Source: Macrolepiota albuminosa
Taxonomy: Eukaryota > Basidiomycota > Agaricomycetes > Agaricales > Agaricaceae
Assembly (NCBI GenBank): GCA_027475525.1
Contig: JAMWFC010000005.1
Coordinates: 1,608,803-1,672,802 of the forward strand
DNA: 64,000 nucleotides
Direction of reading: 5' to 3'
The notes beneath the pieces are model-generated. The model did not search any database. It was not told where the DNA came from and saw only the letters and a list, made by a program, of their open reading frames with translations. Both the position numbers and the translations under genes were made by a program. This document shows, in pieces, positions 22,747-34,082 of the stretch. The number at the start of each line of letters is the position of its first letter. Position 1 is the first letter of the stretch.

Positions 22747-23157
22747 GTCACAGGGTTTTGATTTCGAAGGCCTGAGATGTTGCGTTGTTGTTTCTGACGT
22801 CGCCCTCCTCGGCCCATTGAATGAAGCAAGAGCAGTAGGTGGTATGGTCCAACTTTGTTTATTTTTTTCTAGCGGACCCACTCATGAAATTTGTAATGTT
22901 TTTGCAGATTAATCCTCAGATAATCAAAAGCTATTGATTCTGCATTTTTTCTGTTTTTTCTCTGTTTTTTTACGGGGACCGCCAAATTTTGGGGGTCAAA
23001 ATCATCTCTACCTATGAATTAAAGAAATTGGCTCATGGAATTCTCTTCATACAAGGCTAAAGAGTACATTTTCACAATAAAATAAGAATCTCACAGATCA
23101 CTTGGTCTTTCAAAATTGGTTGTTTGTTTTTGTTGTGTTTGATTGTCTGCAACTGTA

Positions 23158-25639
23158 GCTGATCCGAATTCTTCAGTGAACTAAAAAGAAGCCTTAGCTG
23201 ATCTGAATTGGATTGATCACCGTAAACGTGGGTTCCAAGGGTATCGTAGCGGCGCACGTAGTCCCTGACTCTTACATGTTCCTTTTATTACTTGTATTGT
23301 ATGTACTCTTCTCTTCGTTCTTTATTTTCTTTACTTTATTATTATTATAAAATGGTATACAGTAATTTATCTATATATATGATATGATATGATAATGATT
23401 GGCGTAAAGGTGACTACCACAGGTGAGGAGCGTTTTCGGAGGCCTCTGCATGCCAAGAAGCCATCCGATCATTCCTCACCTCTCTCCTTCATTTGGCCAG
23501 TTGCCAATTGCGGCATGGCATCAGTGTTTGGCAGTTGCCGTGTCATGACCAGTATGGCTCACGGTCTCAGATATTTCAGGTTCTCTTTGTTGTTCACTCT
23601 CTTTCCCATTGGCTGCCCAGGTGAGTGCATTGTTGCTCTCTCACATTACAGACCTTGTCTCACCGCAAGCATTGTTGCGAACAGCTTTCATTTCATGCCT
23701 CGCTATCTCTATTTATCTCTTTTGTAACTCTTTTTATTGGTGAGACACAACTCATGGCCACATGGTGAGCCTCACTCACCTCTCACTCAGCTATTTTGGC
23801 TGCATAGAACCTTGCTCTTCTATAAGTGCTGAAATACCTAAAATAAGCATGCAATGGAAAAGTTGTGGCAGCCCTTTGCTTATAGTCTTCATTTCCAGTT
23901 TTTCTATTAGTTTATTCTTAGTCCCTCCTGTTTAATTGACCCACCCTCCTCTTCCTTATAAATTAAATACTTAGGTAGCCAGCCTTTACCTTTGCCTTGG
24001 TTGTCATCAATACACAAGGGTCACATGTTTGTGTAACCCATCTGGTGCTATACTCTCCTCTCATCTTTGTTTAATGGCAGAGGTATGATATGATACATAC
24101 ATTGAGTGGTACAATACATAATATATTATAAATTAATAATCATATATAGTAAATTAAATAGAATCTGCTTTGAAAAAACATATAGTGCACCATAATTGTG
24201 AAAAACATGAAAGTTAACTTGCCTACAAAAAGAAAGTAATAATACCTATTGATGATGTGTCGTGTTTATTTTGTGTTGTAACATACATGCACTTGTAATA
24301 AAATGAGTCAAAGTAAACTTGAAGAGTAAAATGAAGACTTACAACAATTTTCAAAGTTGTGTTGAAGATATGGCATTGAGTTATGTGGCTGGGAATGACA
24401 TGCTTGACAATGATATTTTCTACCATCCAGCTGTATGAATTGCCTGAATATGCATAAGTGAATGCTTTGTCAAGATATTGATTGTTGTCACCACGATGTA
24501 TGTGAAAGGCAGTGATTAAAGGTTGATCTGTATTGAATCCTTTGAGAGTGAGATGTCAAGCATGTAGATTGCAATGAGTATAAGAGCTGACATTATAAAG
24601 AAAAACAATATGTAAAAAAGTGCTAAAATGTGCAGAAAAACTCACAAAAATACTAGATTTTTGACATTATAACAAGTTAAAACACTAAAGTACCATCTAG
24701 TAACAATGGTTAAACCAACATCTGCAATTTCTCTCATTCATCTTCTGCAAAAGGAGTAGGCAGATGTGTGTGAGCACCAACACTGTATATTGTATAGAAG
24801 TTCAGACATAGATGTTGTGTGAAGACATTGTTCAATGTTTATACACCAAAAAAAAAGTAAAAGTCTATGAAGTAATGTTGAGAGAAAATAATGACCATAT
24901 AAAGTCACTTGTATAAGTAAGTGAGTGTTCACTAAAGTTATACTTCAATGTCAACTGAGCATCTTGGTTGTTTTAGCAGGTTGGCATATAATGCTTCATT
25001 GCATAGTTGTTCAAGTAATACAACATTTTTCCTATAGCTGTACTTGCAGAAAATTTTCATTTCAAGCCAGATAGATCTATAGATGGAACAGGCTGAAGTC
25101 ATACTTATATTGTACTAATTGCCAGAATCTTACCTATTGAAGCAGTTTAGCTTGCAACAAGTAGTAAGTACCAAGTTGAATTATAGTGACAGTGTTTGCC
25201 TCTAGTAAGTGTCAATTGCAGTTTGTCATAGCAGAAGAAGCAAGGAGGATATAGCATTTCTAAGATTGTGCAGCAACATGTCCTATAAGCAAGATAGCAG
25301 TAAGATAGTCTGAAATTAAAAATAAAAAAAGACAGGGAGGAAAGAAAGAGCATATATTACATATAATGATCATTATATATAATAATAATAATAAAATTAT
25401 TACTCTTACCAGATTTCCAATTATATGTTCTATCTTTGACTTTACCACGTGTGCTTCAAGAAGACTTGTAAATTTAGATTATGGTAGACGTTAACGCAAG
25501 TACATTATTGACAGTAATGCTGGTACATTATTTATAGAGGGATGGGTGAGACCCTTTGAGGAGGGAGGGCTCCAAACCCTTGCGACAGAACAGAAGGTTT
25601 CATAAGCTTGATAACCCACACAGCAAGGGAGTTAGTACG
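23158..25639. other. AT-rich region without a supported gene
   Basis: After the remnant minisatellite units (23158-23205) there are about 2.4 kb of AT-rich DNA with runs such as TATATATGATATGATATGAT near 23375 and many short frames on both strands. No family, splice model or repeat boundary was recognised. Confidence 0.5.
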
Positions 25640-25765
25640 TGATTCCCCCTTTTCAGTCTAGGAGTTCACGACGCGTTGCATGGGTGATCCTTGTGATCCC
25701 CCTGCTGATCTAGCGTGGCTCCTTGGTAGACTGTAAAACTGAGTGCTCACCCAGACAAAATTAGG

Positions 25766-26668
25766 CTACCTTCTGAAGGCGAGCATAAGTTTCAAAATGG
25801 ATTCATGTAAAGAAGGCACCGCCTGCAGGTAAGGCGCAAGAATTTGTTTGTGTTTGGATAAGTAACTGTAAAATGCGTTGCTGGTCCAGTGACCGATGGC
25901 TTTCATCGCTTTGAAGGGTACACCCCGCAGAAGATATTCCAGTGTGGCCCCGATGCGAATCCCATGACCTTGTAACAGCTCTAAGCTGGCTGCCTTGGCT
26001 GCTTTGGATAGAATCTCCAAGAATTTCTTCCTGGTCAAGGGGACTGATTTTTCCTTTTTGTTCCTATAAGCGAACAGTGGACCATCTTGCGGAGGGGCAT
26101 TTAGTCTAAGATGGTTTGCTAGAGCTTTTTTGGGGTCTGATAGCCTGTTTTGTGCCGCCCAGGATACTTTTTTGCCATGGACAGCTGACTTTGTTCTTGG
26201 CAGAAAAAAGGTTGTGGTTGCTAGCCCAGTTCAATCCATAGAGCTTGAGACGTCTGAGGGCTTGACATGTATGAGCGGGTCAAAAGAGGTCAAGGTTGAC
26301 ACCGTGAATTCCCCAAGGTGTGCTGCGCTGTAGAAGCATGTTATAGCACATGCGAACACTGCTGTGTTGAGTGGATCAGAGCTTGGTGAATTGAGGCCCA
26401 TTTGCTTGTGGATGGCTTCCAGAAAAGCTGGTGTGCAGGGTTGCCTCTTCTTTCTTTTTGACGATGATGGCGCTAATCTCTCTGCTGCTCTCAACAGAGT
26501 GTGCATTTGCACTTCTTCAACTTTCCATTCTACATTATGTAAAAGATGCCAGGCCCAGATTCCAGCCAAAAAGTTCTTGATTGCAGATCTCAAATATGCG
26601 CCAGCTGCTGCAGCTACAAAAGCTTCCAGCAGGGTGTGAGAGACGGGTGCTCGCTCTTCTTCTGGCAC
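25766..26668 (-). pseudogene. Tyrosine recombinase of retroelement 1
   Basis: Frame 26668-26231 (about 145 codons) ends at a TAG; reading continues in frame through 26230-25766 to a proper stop. The C-terminal block contains HGIRIGATLEYLLRG (the HxxR box), MKAIGHW and NAFYSYLSKHKQ (catalytic Tyr). The first catalytic Arg, present as RLSEL in element 2, is His here (AAHLGEFTV), consistent with a CGC-to-CAC transition. It would cut and join DNA during integration of a circular intermediate. Inactive as written. Confidence 0.75.
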
Positions 26669-26787
26669 GCTTCAAAAATCACAAAACACATGAAATAGCA
26701 GCAGTCCGGTTCCATAAGTCTCTTTTGTTGAGTCTGCCCATGCAGCGTCCATCACTGCAAAAACTCTCCTCACATCATCTTCAGAAA

Positions 26788-29421
26788 TCATGCGTGCCCT
26801 GACACTGCTTTCCAAGTTTGCTGGTGTGCTGCAAGGCTTTCAAAGCTGCAGCCTTTCTTGAGCCATGATGTGAGGGCGCAGAGGTGACATGACTGGAGCC
26901 AAGCCTTTGGGGTAAGGCATTGGCTTCCACTGTTTGTATTTATGACCTGAGCTTGGCTCTTCCACCAGCTGCTCACTGGCCTGCCCAGCTTGCTGTGTAA
27001 AGATGCCACTCTTCAGCTTGGTCTTGGTGGATATCACTGGGAGACCTTCTCATTGCCTTAGCCATTCCTTGGTTTTTGACCACAGAATATTTTTGCTCGC
27101 CTTCGCTGCTAATGGTGGATTCTCTGAAGTCTTTGTCGAAGTTTGCCATGAGGCCCCTGATGTGAGCCGGGATGGGTATTGGTGGCAACAGAAGGGCACT
27201 TAATGGGTACCTCCTCCTTGAGGGACCGTCAGCCAGATTAAGCTCACTCTGTATGTATTGAGCGCGAATTGTGATTCCATACTGATTGCATGCTTCATGG
27301 ATGAGTTTGAATACCTCGTTGATTTGCTTGTTCCTATTTCTCCCCATCCACCAGCCTTCCACAACTCCTCAATTATCTCCATAGACTTTGACCCATCTTT
27401 CTTTGTTCTCGTGTTTGGCAATGGTTGTGACCAAGAAAAGGAACCCCACAGCTTCAGCCCAGCCGATGTCCCGACCTGGGCTTCTCCAGCCTGGCTCGAG
27501 CTTCCATGCTCTCCACCTTTTCTCAATGACAATGCCAATGCCGGTGGCTGAGCTGACGTTGGAGTACGCACTAATATCGGTTAGCGGCTGAGGTTCCAAA
27601 ATTGTTCTCTCTATTGGCTGAGAAAATATTTGCTTCTACCAGTGCAGGTCTTCTGCGGTTTCTTTAGGTGAACAGTGTGGCATGAACGGATGATTATGGA
27701 AGATGCCCATGAATATTTCCAAACTGGTGAGATATGCTCTCCTGCATGGAACCATGTAGCATGCATGCAGAAGCTTCCTGTATAAGCTCTGGGCTTCTTC
27801 AAGGGTGTGCGTTTTGGATTTCTCCTAGTCTGCAATGGCTTGTGCGTATTTTCCTCTTTTTGTGGTTGCCATGCTGACCTGCTGATTGTTGATATCCCAC
27901 CAGAAACCAATGTAAGGGATGGCATTTCCAAAAGATATGTCTTTAGATTTCTCCCAGGGAATTCCAAGCTTATCGGACAAGAGGTCAACGTCCTGCATCA
28001 CGTAGGAGAACTGCGAATCACTCTCCGACCTAGGGCTATTGCTAGACAGATCAACAATGGGATATGCCAAGTCTTTGTTGTATTCATTCCAATCATCCTC
28101 GAAATTTTGGGCCCCCTGGTACCATATTCGACCTCCTTTGTGCATTTTTCCGCCATTATCTTGCACATCTTTCTTCCACTGGTGACGAGATGCGTTGTAT
28201 GCTGGTAGATGATCTTGCTTAACACAAAAAAAGATATGATCATCTACCCATTTAGATAACAGCCCCATTTCATTAGCCCGGATGATCTGTGCTCCAGCAT
28301 CTCCCACAATTCTGTAACACCCACACCCTGATCTGAGTCCAAAACAATCTATTGTGTTGATTGCAAACATGTCGGCATCTCACAGTTTGATGACAATACC
28401 GGGCCACTGAGAGGGCAAGATTGGAGCTGTGCAATACACTTCTTTAATGTCATGGATTGCTGCCTGAGACCCCAGGAGAAGCCTCAAGATGAGCTGATAT
28501 ACACTGGTGAAAGTTCCCCAGGTGCAAGGATATGCAGACAAGTCAATGCTGCTGTTGACTAATTTGACGTTGTTTGTGCTCGACGAAGCATAGGGATAAG
28601 AGAGGTTTTGGATGAGTCTGTACTTTCCAGGCTTGTTTGGTTTTGGAATGATATTAAGTGGGGATGTCTGAAAAGGGCCAACAATTTCTTCCACTTCTCA
28701 GCCAGAAAAAGGCCCAAGATAGCGACCTTTGGACAGCTCTGACTCCATGATGTCGTTGAACTGGCTTGACAGTCGTTGCACAGACTCTTTGTTCTCTGAG
28801 GTGAAAGTTTGAGTGATAGCTGTGATTCCGACATTGAAACCGTATCTGAGATCTTGGGCCAGAGTGGGAAATTGAGCGGTGAGATTGGCTTTGATAATTT
28901 CTGTTTCCCAAGCTTGGTGATTGTAAGGGGTTGCAAACTCAAAGGACCTGAGCAAGACAGCATTTCTGAGCTCTGTGATCCTTTTTTCCACAGCCTGAGC
29001 ACTTGTGTTTGTAGTCATGTGAGAGAGTTTGGCACCCTTTTGGTTTCTGCCAATCGGTACATAGTTCTTTTCCCTCTGGACTGATGAGCCACCCGTTCTT
29101 GTTTCTGTATACGTGGGCTTTCTGTCCGTTCCACAGGTCTCTGGCCGAGCAGTTCCAGATGTCGTGCATGTGATGACCAAGGCACACCGTGCAGGCTGTG
29201 TTGGTCGATCCAGAAGATTTGGAGGCTGCGCCTGTGTGGTGCTGAAAAAACTCATTGCCCTCTCTGTCCCTTTTTCCCCAGGTTCCCCAAAAACCCCTTG
29301 AGCTTCTGTCTGGGTAAGAAGAGACCGATCTCTTTCTCTTGTTTCCGCTCTTGCTTGCCCATGCCAACATTCCACTTCTTAAAGTGTGTAGGTCTATTGT
29401 AGTCACAATGCAGTAGATCAC
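26788..29421 (-). pseudogene. Cysteine-rich, RT and RNase H genes of retroelement 1
   Basis: From the 5' side: paired zinc-knuckle-like clusters CTVCLGHHMHDIWNC and CSGCGKKDHRAQKC (29421-28939); then a segment ending SKGRYLGPF and IVGPFQTSPLNIIPKPNKPG, which leads into RT core KYRLIQNLSYPY, DIKEVYCTAPI and the active-site box KWVDDHIFF (about 28235); then the GIPWEKSKD region; then an RNase H-like tail with YIQSELNLADGPSRRR (about 27220). At least four frames are used, separated by stops, so the gene is dead. Neighbouring ORFs in other frames are shadows. Confidence 0.7.
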
Positions 29422-29881
29422 GATTGTGTGTGGCGTAGTAAATGCATGTATTTCGTTTTTTTTTTTTTTTTTTTGCCGTCAAGAGAATGGTACGCAAAAG
29501 CCAAAAAATTTTGGCATGAGATTAATGCAACACATTTGTGCATGAGTAAAGCAGAGGGAAGCAAGAGTGTGCCACAATAGCATGGCTGTCACGTGATTTC
29601 CTGAGAATAATGCGTGATGGGGGTGAGTGGCCATAGAGCAATCAGCACACCTGAATATTTCCCCGTCGATAGAGCAAGATTAAAGCATAATGCAGCCAAG
29701 ACAGTCAAAGGATCTGTCAACATTTTTTTTTTTGAATAGCATAGTATTGCAACTGGTGTTTGTGCGATATTGAGTAATATTTTGTAAGTGAATAGAAAAG
29801 GAAGGAAGACACAATGGGTCTCTGATCAGCCGTTGCTGGGATCATTGCTGCAAGATGGGGCTTACCCGTCATGACCGCACT

Positions 29882-30754
29882 TCACTTTGCATTGTACACC
29901 TGATCTTTCAGAGTTCTCAATACTCTGTCGTCAATCAGACCGATATCAAATATTCCGCCTTTTGGCGGGTTCTTCAGCTGACAGTGCCATTCCCTTCTTA
30001 CTCTCGCCTGATAGATTGTGAGCACCTTCAGCCTGTCCGTCCCTTCATTATGCAGCTTGTGGTTAGTCAGACGGAAGAAAAAGATATGCATCATGTCTAT
30101 CATGTTCCTTGGCCAAGTTTCCTGAACTATGTGTTCCAGAAAGTTAGTAGAAGCAATGCACAATTAATCCCACACTAAATCTTCGTCCTGTGTGGCCTTC
30201 CCTTTAGGCCCCTTAAAATTGATTACAGGTTTCAGCAACAAAATATTGTCATTCTTTGTCAAGGTGAAGACTTTGTTCGAAGATACAGACTCGTTTTTGG
30301 CCACTTCAGCACATCCTTCAGGTGTAAAGTAACTTAATTTGATGTACTCATGCTCCCTTAGTTTCTTTATAGCAAAGTGCGTGGGTGGGTATTTGATTAC
30401 ATCTGGAACTGGCATTCCTGCTACTAGATTTGGGGCATGTTCCTCTTTGCCTGGAGAGGGATCTCTGGAGTGTCTGGACGGCAAGATGTCTTCATCTGCC
30501 ACAGGTCTGATCACATTACCTCCATGCAAACAATTGGGCTGCCTCTTGGCCACCTCCCTCTTTTCCCTCTCTGCTTCCCATATGACTTTCTTATGCTCTA
30601 AGTCAGCATTCCACATCTTGACTAAAGAATCAGCAGCCTGTTCATCTGACATATTGTTTCTACCATGTTTTACAGCATCTCTAGCGAATTGGAATTTGTT
30701 TGAGCTAAAGTTAGGCCTGAGTTCCATGTTCGGATTGATAGCAAGAGTAATCAT
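29882..30754 (-). pseudogene. gag-like ORF of a tyrosine-recombinase retroelement
   Basis: 196-codon frame (30754-30164) then, after a TAA, further in-frame sequence to 29882. Marker blocks are HFAIKKLREHEYIKLSYFTP, a polar linker, LLLKPVINFKGP, DEDLVWD and a C-terminal piece KLKNPPKGGIFDIGLIDDRV-like. A related copy lies at 49990-50881 (-) with LQKRQYVELWYFT and RLLTWDDF. I know this pattern only as a recurrent unnamed ORF next to these elements; assigning it to gag is by position. Confidence 0.5.
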
Positions 30755-31164
30755 GGTTGACTTTCTCGAGCAAGAATTACTTAGAGGATTTCAGAAAACC
30801 AAAAAGAAAAAACTTTTGGCTAAAGGCCAGACTTGTACGCAAGACACAGTGAAGACTACGGTGAGCGGTAGTCACAGAGGAAGAAAAATTACACTGTGAC
30901 AACACTGCCACCTCACTCAAAGACCACACCCTGCTGGTCACTCGTACCTTGTGACTCGCAGGCCAACAAACTCTTCCATCACCTGAGACTAAGACTTGTA
31001 GCAAGGCTGAAGCTAAGCTAAGTGATGTGCTCATATTGTTTCCTGTAATATACATACATATATATACATTAAGTCCTCAGGCCCTCTGCCCATATACTAA
31101 CAACTTATCTTGCATGTCTTCACAACATCTTCCTTACTTTGTACTAATGTGCTTATTCTGACAA
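30755..31164. other. Region upstream of the 31-kb acetyltransferase fragment
   Basis: No gene. From about 30970 (CACCTGAGACTAAGACTTGT) the sequence is related to 32868-33030 and 62366-62500, i.e. acetyltransferase 3'-flanking DNA placed before the next gene fragment. Confidence 0.5.
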
Positions 31165-31494
31165 CTCAAGCAGTGTGTGCATAAAAATGAAGGCGAGCAC
31201 ATGCCTGAGTTCCTTAATGACGCTGCCTTTGCCAAGTCGAGTCATTGGGAGCTTAGCATGAGCCAGCTTAGTAGTCCGTTCTTTGATGGGTGGGGGTATG
31301 GCGAGGTCATACCTGATGGGTATGGCCTGTCATATTCCATTGGCAATGATTATATGTGTTGGACAATTACATTTAAGAAGAGACGGATGGAGGTGTTTAA
31401 GCATTATTTGGCGGAGGCTGCGATGGAGATTAGAAATATGATGGAGGCAGCATGCAAGGCAGATTTGGAGCTGGAGAAAAAGAGAAAGTTGTAA
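31165..31494 (+). pseudogene. Carnitine acetyltransferase fragment (last ~108 codons)
   Basis: Matches the 3' end of the 8-10 kb gene from CVHKNEGEHMPEFLND to the stop, open throughout (SSHWELSMSQLSSPFFDGWG, YSIGNDYMCWTIT, ELEKKRKL). Differences from the intact copy are mostly C-to-T and G-to-A, often at CpG (for example GCGCAAAGACG became GCATAAAAATG). It lacks the N-terminal two-thirds and the catalytic His, so it cannot be an active enzyme. Confidence 0.9.
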
Positions 31495-31621
31495 AAAGTA
31501 GACTAATATACTGATGCGAAATGTGTTATTTACTCTATGTAAAGTAGTCCAAAATGGAATTCAGACTGAACTTTATTATATTTCAACTCCACAAATTCAC
31601 AGAGTACGTGGGGCAAGAGCT

Positions 31622-31772
31622 ACACTCACGCGCACTTTGTAAAAGCAGTGTATAATTTTTAATTGTTTTATTTGAATGAAAACTTAAAGTTATCACTCAC
31701 ACTCACGCGCACTTTGTAAAAGCAGTGTATAATTTTTAATTGTTTTATTTGAATGAAAACTTAAAGTTATCA
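31622..31772 (+). repeat. Tandem duplication with 77-bp period (4)
   Basis: 31622-31695 is repeated at 31699-31772 (74 matching bases, offset 77). It has the same period as the other duplications but is 3 bases short of a full match. Confidence 0.85.
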
Positions 31773-32524
31773 TTTGAAATGGGTGCAAATAAGTATTACT
31801 ACTAAAGCCCGAAGACAATCTGTGTGCTATTGGCCTAAGATGTCCACTCCCTGGGGACTCTGAGCCGTGGCAAGTCGATTGCTTGCCCGACTCCCCCAAA
31901 TTCCTCTCCCTTTTATACCCCTGTCTTCGACGCACAGACCATGCCTGTCCCACGTGTGATTCCGTTGTCTCGTCGTGCTACCGGGCCCGGGTGCTTGGCG
32001 TGCTCGATGTTTTACTGAGGCTGGGCACCAGCACTCACATTCCCTGGTGCTCGACCACGTGGTTTTCCTGTTCTCTGGCTAAACCTTTTTCCGTGGTTCT
32101 GTCGTTCCTTTTCCTCAGCTCGTTGCCTCTCTTCTTTCACACGTCTCTTTTTCCGACTCGAGTGCGCGGTGGTGGGCTGTGAGGAGGAGACTTCGTGGTT
32201 GTGCGGCAGGTTTAGAAACGGGACGACTGATCGGTGGCGAGCTGAGTGATGTCAGTGTTTGGACGGGATGTTGATCTCGGATGTTATGCCGAGATCTAAT
32301 CCCTGCTGAACACTGCCACCTCCTCGGTTATTCCTGCGCCATCACTCCTTGATGGCTGCCGCCTCACTGCCTGGTTTACTGCTCTGCTGTGGTTTCGACG
32401 AGTCTTTGTATACGGTTTTTGGGGTTTAAAAGGTGCGTCATCCCTAGTCTACAGTTTTCGACTTTTATCACTTACAGTTTTCAGCGTTTTTGGATATAGT
32501 TTTGGGATTTATTTGACTGTTTTA

Positions 32525-32546
32525 GTCTGCCTCAAGTGAGGCAGAC
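32525..32546. repeat. Perfect 10-bp-stem palindrome near element end
   Basis: GTCTGCCTCA - AG - TGAGGCAGAC, six bases before the right end of the 31.5-kb element. It could be a hairpin or protein-binding site. Confidence 0.8.
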
Positions 32547-32552
32547 GTATCA

Positions 32553-34082
32553 ATACCATGGCTAAAAGGATAGATTTTGAGTACACCATTGTATTTTTCA
32601 AACTTCAAGGACAAAAAAAGGCCCGTGGGTGTCTATCCTATATATACAACACCACATTTTTTGTGTGGAAAGCCATCTTGGGCAATTTAACAATTTCTCA
32701 GCACTGGGATGAATACTCATCAAAGTTGTACGTAACCCCAGGCTAGCTAAGCTGGTCTCTGTCATCCTTGCTTCTGAATTGGTCCTAACCCTAAGCACAA
32801 TTTCCACAATGAGAAATAAGACTTTGTCTGTTCATTCTGCCTATGCCTCTCCATCCAACCATCCCATCACCTGAGACTGAGACTTGTGGCAAGGCTGGGC
32901 TGGGCTGGGCTGGGCTAAGCTAAGCCGGTTGACGTGCCTATGTCGTTTCCTATAATACCATGACATACATACATACACATATATCAAGTCCGAGTCCGAG
33001 GGCCCTCTGCCTACACATCAACGAATTATCTTGCCTTCTTCACAACATCTTACTTTGCGCCAACATGCTCATGCTTGTTCTGACGAGGTCCTGAACAGCC
33101 TGCCTCTACAAGCTCACTCGTCCACAGCCAAAGGATACAGAAGGCCTTTCTCATTTCAAAATGCCACCTCACTGAAAACAAATCAGCTGACCAACTCTCT
33201 CCAGTCCAGAACCACACATGGCTGCCACCAACAATCTCCATATGTAGTTTTCAAATCTCCACAATCTCAAAAAGTCCAAGCACAAGTGTACATTCCTCTC
33301 CCCACCCTTACTTGCTCTACCCGCAGAGCCCAGCCGGCATGTGCTTCCCACTGCCCAATATCAAGCGCATATTCTCATTCACGTTGGACTAAACCCTTGG
33401 GAGGTGGGTGGGTACACCTTGTATGTGATGAATGTTGTGAGATGAGGTGGGGTTGTTAGTATTTGCAAGGACAAGAATGTAAGAAGGGGTGCAGCAGCAA
33501 CAGCAGCAGCACTCGTACATGAGGGAGGAAAAATGAAACTGAGGTGAGACTTGCAGACAGCCCTGTGGGAACTGAATACCTTTGCCACCACAAACCATGA
33601 GGTTGTGTTGAAGCTTAGGCTTTGTTCCTGGATCTGCCTAGCATTTCCAATGTTGGAGCACAAGTAAGTTATCACAGCCTCTCATCCTCCCCCTTTTTTT
33701 AATTGTTCCACAAGTTTGACCTGAAACAGGTACAGAAATCAACAATCTCAACCAGGGAGCCACGTAGACCTCAATGAGTAGATAATTGAAAAATGGTGGT
33801 GCGTGTGTTGAAGTTGACACTAGATAACACAGGATACAGTAAGTATCCGATCCTCAGACTGTATAAAACCAGATGATATTAAGTACCTAGATAACACAAG
33901 ATACAGCGAGTATCCAATCTACAGTACTTATATGAGTATAAAGTTTTAGTATTGGTATGTATGATCAGCTCATCCTCAGACTATGTAAAATCAGCTGAGG
34001 GTGCCCTATAGGTGAATATCTATACAATTTATGCTGCATTGTTTTGTGTCTTCACAATGGGCTGTGATTGGTGTGGCAGCAG
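32553..34082 (+). other. Duplicated 3' flank of the acetyltransferase gene
   Basis: Resumes the flank interrupted by the element at 31512: ACCATGGCTAAAAGGATAGA at 32556, then sequence like 62110-62500 and 10430-11100, up to GGGCTGTGATTGGTGTG at 34058 (compare 11069). A plus-strand frame 33031-33459 covers the same stretch as the doubtful gene at 10.5-10.8 kb; the shared peptide-like part is QKVQAQVYIPLP / QKIQAQLHIPLP. A GGGCTGGGCT short tandem repeat lies at 32897-32920. No confirmed gene. Confidence 0.55.

Larger units (their letters stand above)
13324..22817 (-). pseudogene. DDE transposase gene, interrupted and internally deleted
   Basis: Start codon 22817-22815; the frame (MGRGGRRQKQQRNISGLRNQ) crosses the gypsy insertion point cleanly into VTISHAISPTYDIDKS at 16352 once one GTCAC is dropped. 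A 70-80-bp intron ends near 16000 (RT|ERSSTYKK). The N-terminal part is acidic; the frame then crosses the solo LTR site (KQIDA then DLKKHKNSLSPSQIN). A large internal deletion with frameshift follows near 14600, joining MDAS to LTVLRKGVYMDGHE. The catalytic domain is recognisable: FQDESCLTVNE, then after a 58-bp intron FIFDQSSAHAS, then FHCELNPIEMVQ, giving the D, D and E positions of a Tc1/mariner-type enzyme. A TGA at 13919 probably replaces an Arg codon. Not functional. Confidence 0.75.
13125..23155 (-). mobile_element. TA-flanked DDE transposon (Tc1/mariner-like), host of two nested LTR insertions
   Basis: Inverted ends match: left CAGTTGCGGACAATCAAACA, right (reverse complement) CAGTTGCAGACAATCAAACA, continuing for several more bases. 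Both sides are flanked by TA (13123-13124 and 23156-23157), the target duplication of Tc1/mariner/pogo elements. Removing the gypsy element with its duplicated GTCAC and the solo LTR with its duplicated AGCAT leaves about 2.8 kb. The transposase gene runs on the minus strand. Confidence 0.85.
25640..30754 (-). mobile_element. Decayed tyrosine-recombinase retroelement 1 (DIRS/Ngaro-like)
   Basis: Minus-strand order: gag-like ORF (30754-29882), cysteine-rich ORF (29421-28939), reverse transcriptase/RNase H (28980-26790), tyrosine recombinase (26668-25766). Encoding RT together with a tyrosine recombinase instead of an integrase is diagnostic of the DIRS/Ngaro order. Many stops and frameshifts interrupt every gene. 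No LTRs of gypsy type are present; the exact ends were not located, and 25530-25740 may be part of the terminal repeat. The left boundary given is approximate. The gap 29480-29880 holds a poly-T tract and no gene. Confidence 0.7.
31512..32552. mobile_element. TG...CA element (probable solo LTR), TSD ATAC
   Basis: The block GACTAATATACCATGG, intact at 10231 and 62098, is split here: GACTAATATAC, then 1,041 bp TGATGCG...CGTATCA, then ATACCATGG. This gives a 4-bp duplication ATAC (31508-31511, 32553-32556) and short inverted ends TGAT(G/A)CG. A TTTAAAAGG promoter-like motif sits near 32424 and a perfect hairpin near the right end. No long ORF. A solo LTR fits best; a TA-duplicating inverted-repeat element is the alternative. 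Confidence 0.7.

Noticed and set aside
13324..22817. KDZ or CACTA/Plavaka transposase assignment
   Set aside because: TA target duplication, short CAG-starting inverted ends and the FDQSSAH...CELNPIE motif fit Tc1/mariner-type DDE enzymes better.
23389..23727. 112-codon plus-strand ORF in the AT-rich region
   Set aside because: No homology recognised, no codon or splice signal, isolated in repeat DNA.
31512..32552. Helitron, because of a terminal hairpin
   Set aside because: No TC start or CTRR end, and a 4-bp target duplication is present; Helitrons make none.
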